From the NCBI GenBank assembly GCA_900552465.1, contig URZO01000127.1, forward strand, positions 1-10,538: a stretch of 10,538 nucleotides of DNA. Reading direction: 5' to 3'. The notes under the pieces are model-generated. The model was not told where the DNA came from and made no database searches. It saw nothing but the letters and a program-made list of their open reading frames with translations. The position numbers were made by a program, and so were the translations under genes. This DNA is from an uncultured Parabacteroides sp. (lineage in GTDB: Bacteria > Bacteroidota > Bacteroidia > Bacteroidales > Tannerellaceae). Positions within the stretch are counted from its first letter, which is position 1; every line of letters begins with the position of its first letter. Positions 6,574-10,538 of the stretch are shown one piece after another.

Positions 6574-7533
6574 ATGGAAAACAAATTATACGTATCGCCT
6601 TCGCCCCACATCCATGGCGGCGACAGCATAAGCAAAAATATGTACGGTGTGCTGATTGCCCTTGTTCCGGCTTTCCTGGTATCACTCTACTTCTTCGGAT
6701 TGGGTGCGCTGATCGTGACTGTCGTCTCGGTTTTCTTCTGTGTCCTGTTCGAATATCTGATTCAGAAGTTCCTGATGAAAAAGGAACCGACCATCTGCGA
6801 CGGTTCGGCTATCCTGACCGGCGTATTGCTGGCTTTCAACCTGCCGTCGAACCTGCCGGTATGGATCATTGCCATCGGTGCGCTGGCCGCTATCGGCATC
6901 GGCAAGATGTCGTTCGGCGGACTGGGCAACAACATCTTCAACCCGGCGCTGACGGGACGTATCTTCCTGCTGATCTCTTTCCCGGCACAGATGACAACCT
7001 GGCCGGTTGTCGGACAGCTGACCTCCTATACGGATGCCACAACGGGCGCAACCGTCCTGTCATTAATGAACGAGGGCGCGCTCGACAAGATGCCGACGCT
7101 CAGCGACATGCTGGTCGGTAATATGGGCGGCAGCCTGGGTGAAGTCAGTGCAATCGCCCTGCTGTTGGGTATGTGCTATATGTTATGGAAGAAGATCATC
7201 ACCTGGCATGTTCCGGTGTCTATCTTCGTCACGGTATTTGTATTCACCGGCATCATGCATCTGGTGAACCCGGTTCAATATGCAAGCCCGTTCGTGCACC
7301 TGCTGTCCGGCGGTCTGATGTTAGGAGCTATCTTTATGGCGACCGACTATGTGACTTCGCCGATGAGCAAGAGCGGGATGATCGTTTACGGTGTCGGCAT
7401 TGGTATCCTGACAACGGTGATCCGTCTGTTCGGTTCTTATCCCGAAGGTATGTCATTTGCCATCTTCATCATGAATGGAGTTACTCCGCTAATCAACAGT
7501 TATATGAAACCTAAACATTTCGGAGGAAAATAA
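6574..7533 (+). CDS. rnfD: Electron transport complex subunit RnfD (flavinylated membrane protein)
   Basis: RnfD is an integral membrane subunit homologous to NqrB and carries covalent FMN. The 319-residue protein starts MENKLYVSPSPHIHGGDS. That opening is typical of the family, so I chose this ATG over the in-frame ATG at 6544, which lies inside rnfC. Several hydrophobic segments are visible (about 25-65, 78-110, 128-145, 191-207, 212-233, 244-260, 267-285, 292-308). The motif DATTGATVLS near 154-163 matches the flavinylation site, with T160 the likely FMN-bearing residue. GGLGNNIFNPALTGR (115-129) is also typical. It ends two bases before rnfG. Confidence 0.95.
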   Translation: MENKLYVSPSPHIHGGDSISKNMYGVLIALVPAFLVSLYFFGLGALIVTVVSVFFCVLFEYLIQKFLMKKEPTICDGSAILTGVLLAFNLPSNLPVWIIAIGALAAIGIGKMSFGGLGNNIFNPALTGRIFLLISFPAQMTTWPVVGQLTSYTDATTGATVLSLMNEGALDKMPTLSDMLVGNMGGSLGEVSAIALLLGMCYMLWKKIITWHVPVSIFVTVFVFTGIMHLVNPVQYASPFVHLLSGGLMLGAIFMATDYVTSPMSKSGMIVYGVGIGILTTVIRLFGSYPEGMSFAIFIMNGVTPLINSYMKPKHFGGK

Positions 7534-7535
7534 GC

Positions 7536-8180
7536 ATGGCAAAACTAAAATCAACATTACCCAATATGTTCCTTTCGCTCACGGTCATCTGTATCGTGGC
7601 AGGAGCCATATTAGCAGGTGTGAATATGTACACCTCCGGCCCGATTGCCGCCACCAAAGCCGCTGCGCTGGAAGAGGCGATCAAAGCAGTCACACCGGAT
7701 TTCGATAACAAGCCGACGGAAGACGCTTACATGGCTGTCACGGCCGACGGCGATTCGCTGAAGATATACCCGGCCACCAAAGACGGCAAATTCGTAGGCG
7801 CTGCCGTAGAAAGCAACACCAAGAAAGGCTTTAGCGGCGAGATCAGAGTAATCGTCGGTTTCGACGCCGATGGGAAACTGCTGAACTACTCCGTACTGCA
7901 ACACGCCGAGACTCCGGGTCTGGGCGCCAAGATGCAGGACTGGTTCCGGGCGGACAAGAACCACCAGAGCGTGCTGGGACGTAACCTGGCCGACGGCCAG
8001 TTGAAGGTGTCCAAAGACGGCGGGGATGTAGACGCTATCACGGCCGCCACAATCACCAGCCGCGCATTCCTGAACGCCGTGAACCGTGCCTACAGCGCAT
8101 TCTCCGGTGCCGACGGACTGACCGGAGCTACCACTTCATCCGATAACACAACTAAAGAGGGAGGAAACGACAATGAGTAA
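7536..8180 (+). CDS. rnfG: Electron transport complex subunit RnfG (FMN-binding domain protein)
   Basis: RnfG is anchored by one N-terminal membrane helix (about 10-30), with an FMN-binding domain outside the membrane. The 214-residue protein contains KKGFSGEIRVIVGFD (96-110) and ETPGLGAKM (125-133), both typical. The flavinylation region DAITAATITSRAF (166-178) makes T172 the expected FMN-threonine. The residue before AT is usually Gly-Ala, here Ala-Ala. A second motif, DGLTGATT (193-200), lies in the C-terminal tail and fits the D-x-x-[ST]-G-A-T pattern recognised by ApbE. A GGAGG at 7522-7526 supports the ATG at 7536. The 3' end overlaps rnfE by 8 bases. Confidence 0.95.
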   Translation: MAKLKSTLPNMFLSLTVICIVAGAILAGVNMYTSGPIAATKAAALEEAIKAVTPDFDNKPTEDAYMAVTADGDSLKIYPATKDGKFVGAAVESNTKKGFSGEIRVIVGFDADGKLLNYSVLQHAETPGLGAKMQDWFRADKNHQSVLGRNLADGQLKVSKDGGDVDAITAATITSRAFLNAVNRAYSAFSGADGLTGATTSSDNTTKEGGNDNE

Positions 8181-8757
8181 TCTGAAAATACTGATGAACG
8201 GTATCATCAAAGAGAACCCGACATTCGTGCTGTTGTTAGGAATGTGCCCGACGCTGGGAACCACCTCTTCGGCATTGAACGGCATGAGTATGGGACTTGC
8301 CACTATGTTCGTTCTGATCTGTTCCAACATTGTGATCTCCGCATTGAAGAACCTGATTCCGGATATGGTGCGTATTCCGGCTTTCATCGTCGTGATCGCG
8401 ACGTTCGTGACGGTTGTCCAGATGTGTATGGAAGCCTTCGTTCCGGCTTTATATGCCAGCTTAGGCTTGTTTATCCCGCTGATCGTCGTAAACTGTATCG
8501 TGCTGGGACGTGCCGAAGCGTTCGCCGCCAAGAACGGCATCATCCCTTCCGCCCTCGACGGATTGGGAATGGGACTTGGCTTTACCTTAGCTCTGACGCT
8601 GCTGGGTGCAGCCCGCGAACTGTTAGGGACAGGCAAGCTGTTCAGCCTGACACTGATGCCGGAAGAATACGGTTCGCTGATCTTCGTTCTGGCTCCGGGT
8701 GCCTTTATCGCATTGGGCTATCTGGTTGCTATTGTAAACAAACTGCGTAAAGCATAA
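8173..8757 (+). CDS. rnfE: Electron transport complex subunit RnfE (membrane)
   Basis: The 194-residue protein has about six membrane helices and is homologous to RnfA and NqrD. Signature stretches are LLGMCPTLGTTSSALNG (21-37) and IVVNCIVLGRAEAFA (104-118). C25 and C108 are the likely cysteines of the [2Fe-2S] centre shared with RnfA in the membrane (known for Nqr/Rnf). It starts inside the end of rnfG, with a GAGG at 8161-8164. That overlap fits translational coupling. The length is normal. Confidence 0.96.
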   Translation: MSNLKILMNGIIKENPTFVLLLGMCPTLGTTSSALNGMSMGLATMFVLICSNIVISALKNLIPDMVRIPAFIVVIATFVTVVQMCMEAFVPALYASLGLFIPLIVVNCIVLGRAEAFAAKNGIIPSALDGLGMGLGFTLALTLLGAARELLGTGKLFSLTLMPEEYGSLIFVLAPGAFIALGYLVAIVNKLRKA

Positions 8758-8768
8758 AACCGAAAGAT

Positions 8769-9341
8769 ATGGAATATATATTGATCTTTATCGCCGCCGT
8801 CTTCGTAAACAACGTTGTACTGGCACAATTCCTGGGTATATGCCCGTTCCTGGGCGTATCCAAGAAGGTGGAAACGGCAGCCGGCATGGGCGCAGCCGTG
8901 ACTTTCGTATTGACGATCGCCACCATCGTGATGTTCCTCGTACAGAAATATATCCTGGATGCATTCGGGCTGGGCTTTATGCAGACTATCAGCTTCATCC
9001 TGATCATTGCCGCTCTGGTACAGATGGTAGAAATCATCCTGAAAAAGGTGTCACCGGCTCTCTACCAAGCTCTTGGAGTGTTCCTCCCGTTGATCACGAC
9101 AAACTGTTGTATCCTGGGTGTAGCGATACTTGTTATTCAAAAAGAATATAATTTATTGGAATCGGTGGTATATGCAATCTCTACTGCTATTGGATTTGCG
9201 TTAGCTTTGATTATCTTTGCAGGTGTCAGAGAGCAATTGGCAATGACAAAAGTTCCCGACGGCATGAAAGGCACTCCCATCGCCCTGATCACAGCGGGCT
9301 TGCTGGCTATGGCATTCATGGGATTTTCAGGGATTGTATAA
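8769..9341 (+). CDS. rnfA: Electron transport complex subunit RnfA (membrane)
   Basis: The 190-residue protein has about six membrane helices and begins MEYILIFIAAVFVNNVVLAQ, typical of RnfA. FLGICPFLGVSKK (21-33) and LITTNCCILGVAI (108-120) carry C25 and C113/C114, the likely partners of RnfE C25 and C108 in the membrane [2Fe-2S] centre. RnfA completes the six-subunit set. DNA from about 9136 to 9255 is clearly more AT-rich than the rest of the operon, although the protein stays in frame and looks normal. The gene begins 11 bases after rnfE. Confidence 0.96.
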   Translation: MEYILIFIAAVFVNNVVLAQFLGICPFLGVSKKVETAAGMGAAVTFVLTIATIVMFLVQKYILDAFGLGFMQTISFILIIAALVQMVEIILKKVSPALYQALGVFLPLITTNCCILGVAILVIQKEYNLLESVVYAISTAIGFALALIIFAGVREQLAMTKVPDGMKGTPIALITAGLLAMAFMGFSGIV

Positions 9342-9365
9342 TTACTAATCTAAATAAAAAGGAAG

Positions 9366-10406
9366 ATGAAACAGAAGATTTTAGTAGCAGGTGGAACTGG
9401 TTACATCGGATCACACACCACAGTAGAATTGCAGAATGCAGGCTACGAAGTAGTCATTATCGACGACCTCTCTAACTCCAATATAGAAGTATTGGACGGT
9501 ATCGAACGCATCACAGGCATCCGTCCTGAATTCATCAAGCTGGACCTGAAAGATAAAGAAGCAACCCGCGAAGCGCTGAAAGCTCATCCGGGAATCAAAG
9601 GGATCATCCTGTTTGCTGCCAGCAAAGCGGTGGGCGAATCCGTACAACAGCCGTTGAAATACTACCGTAACAATGTCGTTACGCTGGTCAACCTGTTGGA
9701 ACTGATGCCGGAAGCCGGTATCGAAGGGATCGTCTTCTCTTCTTCCTGCACGGTTTACGGACAGCCTGATCCGGAGAACTTGCCTGTAACCGAGGACGCG
9801 CCGATCAAACCGGCTACCTCTCCTTACGGAAACACGAAGCAGATCAACGAAGAGATCATCCGCGATACGATCCACGCCGGCGCTCCTTTCAAGAGCATCA
9901 TCCTGCGTTACTTCAACCCGATCGGAGCGCATCCGACGGCAGAGATCGGCGAATTGCCTAACGGCGTTCCACAGAACCTGATCCCTTACCTGACACAGAC
10001 GGCTATGGGTATCCGCAAGGAGTTGAGCGTATTCGGTGACGATTATGACACGCCCGACGGCTCTTGCATCCGCGACTATATCAACGTTGTAGACCTGGCT
10101 AAAGCTCACGTTATCGCTATGGACCGCATGCTGGGAGGTAAGTCGCTGGCTAACGTGGAAATCTTCAACCTCGGAACCGGTAACGGCGTATCCGTATTGG
10201 AACTGATCAACACATTCGAAGCCGCTACAGGCGTAAAAGTTCCGCACAAGATCGTAGGCCGTCGCGAAGGCGATATCGAAAAGGTCTGGGCTAACCCCGA
10301 ATATGCCAACAAGGTATTGGGCTGGAAAGCTACGGAAACGCTGGCCGACACTTTGGCTTCCGCCTGGAAATGGCAGTTGAAGCTGCGTGAACGCGGCATC
10401 ATGTAA
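9366..10406 (+). CDS. galE: UDP-glucose 4-epimerase
   Basis: GalE interconverts UDP-glucose and UDP-galactose with bound NAD and supplies UDP-galactose for surface glycans and galactose use. The 346-residue protein is of normal length for this extended short-chain dehydrogenase. It has the NAD-binding GGTGYIGSH (9-17), D33-D34 after the second strand, FAASKAVGES (83-92) and SSSCTVYG (125-132) with the catalytic Ser at about 127. The YGNTK motif gives Y154 and K158. RYFNPIGAHP (181-190) and GSCIRDYINVVDLAKAH (232-248) follow, as in other GalE proteins. It starts 24 bases after rnfA with GGAAG just before the ATG and no visible promoter of its own, so it may be read through from the rnf operon. 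This is inference. Its substrate could also be the N-acetyl sugar. Confidence 0.95.
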   Translation: MKQKILVAGGTGYIGSHTTVELQNAGYEVVIIDDLSNSNIEVLDGIERITGIRPEFIKLDLKDKEATREALKAHPGIKGIILFAASKAVGESVQQPLKYYRNNVVTLVNLLELMPEAGIEGIVFSSSCTVYGQPDPENLPVTEDAPIKPATSPYGNTKQINEEIIRDTIHAGAPFKSIILRYFNPIGAHPTAEIGELPNGVPQNLIPYLTQTAMGIRKELSVFGDDYDTPDGSCIRDYINVVDLAKAHVIAMDRMLGGKSLANVEIFNLGTGNGVSVLELINTFEAATGVKVPHKIVGRREGDIEKVWANPEYANKVLGWKATETLADTLASAWKWQLKLRERGIM

Positions 10407-10434
10407 TAGAGTTTATCATATATTTTTTTAATAT

Positions 10435-10481
10435 AGATGCCGGAAGGGACTTCACTGTTCTTTCCGGCATCTTTTGTATTT
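10435..10481 (+). terminator. Intrinsic terminator after galE
   Basis: AGATGCCGGAA (10435-10445) pairs perfectly with TTCCGGCATCT (10462-10472) over 11 bp, extendable by two more pairs. The T-rich tract CTTTTGTATTTT follows. It lies 28 bases after the galE stop. The minus strand has no U-run on the other side, so it acts in the plus direction. Confidence 0.88.
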
Positions 10482-10538
10482 TACATATATGAGCTATTTG
10501 TGTCATTGCTTTCCAACAAGGCATCGCCTTGTGCCGCA
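10481..10538 (-). CDS. Possible 3' end of a convergent gene (very short)
   Basis: A minus-strand frame is open from the window edge to a TAA at 10481-10483 and reads AAQGDALLESNDTNSSYM. The hydrophilic tail would fit a protein C-terminus and the position suits a gene converging on galE. Eighteen codons are too few to be sure. It may be chance. Confidence 0.25.
   Translation of the reverse strand, partial: AAQGDALLESNDTNSSYM

Noticed and set aside
9411..10247. 278-codon minus-strand frame opposite galE
   Set aside because: Same reason: a shadow of a confident gene.
10517..10531. Small hairpin CAAGGC-ATC-GCCTTG near the right edge
   Set aside because: A 6-bp stem with a 3-base loop and no U-tract. 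It may just be coding sequence of the next gene.

Overview
The window looks like the chromosome of a gut Bacteroidales bacterium, most likely Parabacteroides or a close relative (inference). The reasons are the rseC-rnfBCDGEA gene order, a DUF3078 outer-membrane-type protein, a -7 box of the Bacteroides type (TAnnTTTG) at the head of the rnf operon, mostly weak Shine-Dalgarno sequences, and a Bacteroides-style tyrosine recombinase and KilA-N gene at the left end.

Left part (1-2173) is an accessory, mostly AT-rich region. It holds the 5' end of a tyrosine recombinase gene on the minus strand, a KilA-N domain gene (minus) and a small gene with a possible frameshift (minus). The last two are bracketed by a 49-bp direct repeat (211-259 and 1451-1499). 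The first repeat copy contains the recombinase start codon. To the right lies about 780 bp with no convincing gene but a lot of structure: mirrored AATCATC motifs with a 13-bp hairpin, GCTAAAA motifs, and a short TTGACA(A/T)TT repeat.

The centre and right (2174-10406) is core chromosome, all on the plus strand. A DUF3078 protein is followed by a hairpin. Then comes a compact operon, rseC-rnfB-rnfC-rnfD-rnfG-rnfE-rnfA, and galE 24 bp further on. The Rnf genes encode a complete six-subunit ferredoxin:NAD+ oxidoreductase, which moves electrons from reduced ferredoxin to NAD+ and pumps Na+ or H+ out of the cell. RseC is a redox-linked membrane protein often found beside rnf. RnfD and RnfG carry candidate threonines for covalent FMN. 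The ApbE flavin transferase needed to attach it is not in the window. galE ends in a strong intrinsic terminator.

The rnf-galE block is ordinary and well understood. The points worth a second look are the repeat-flanked KilA-N module beside a recombinase, a perfect 32-bp palindrome inside the KilA-N gene, the mirrored motif array at 1606-1712, and a second flavinylation-like motif in the RnfG tail.
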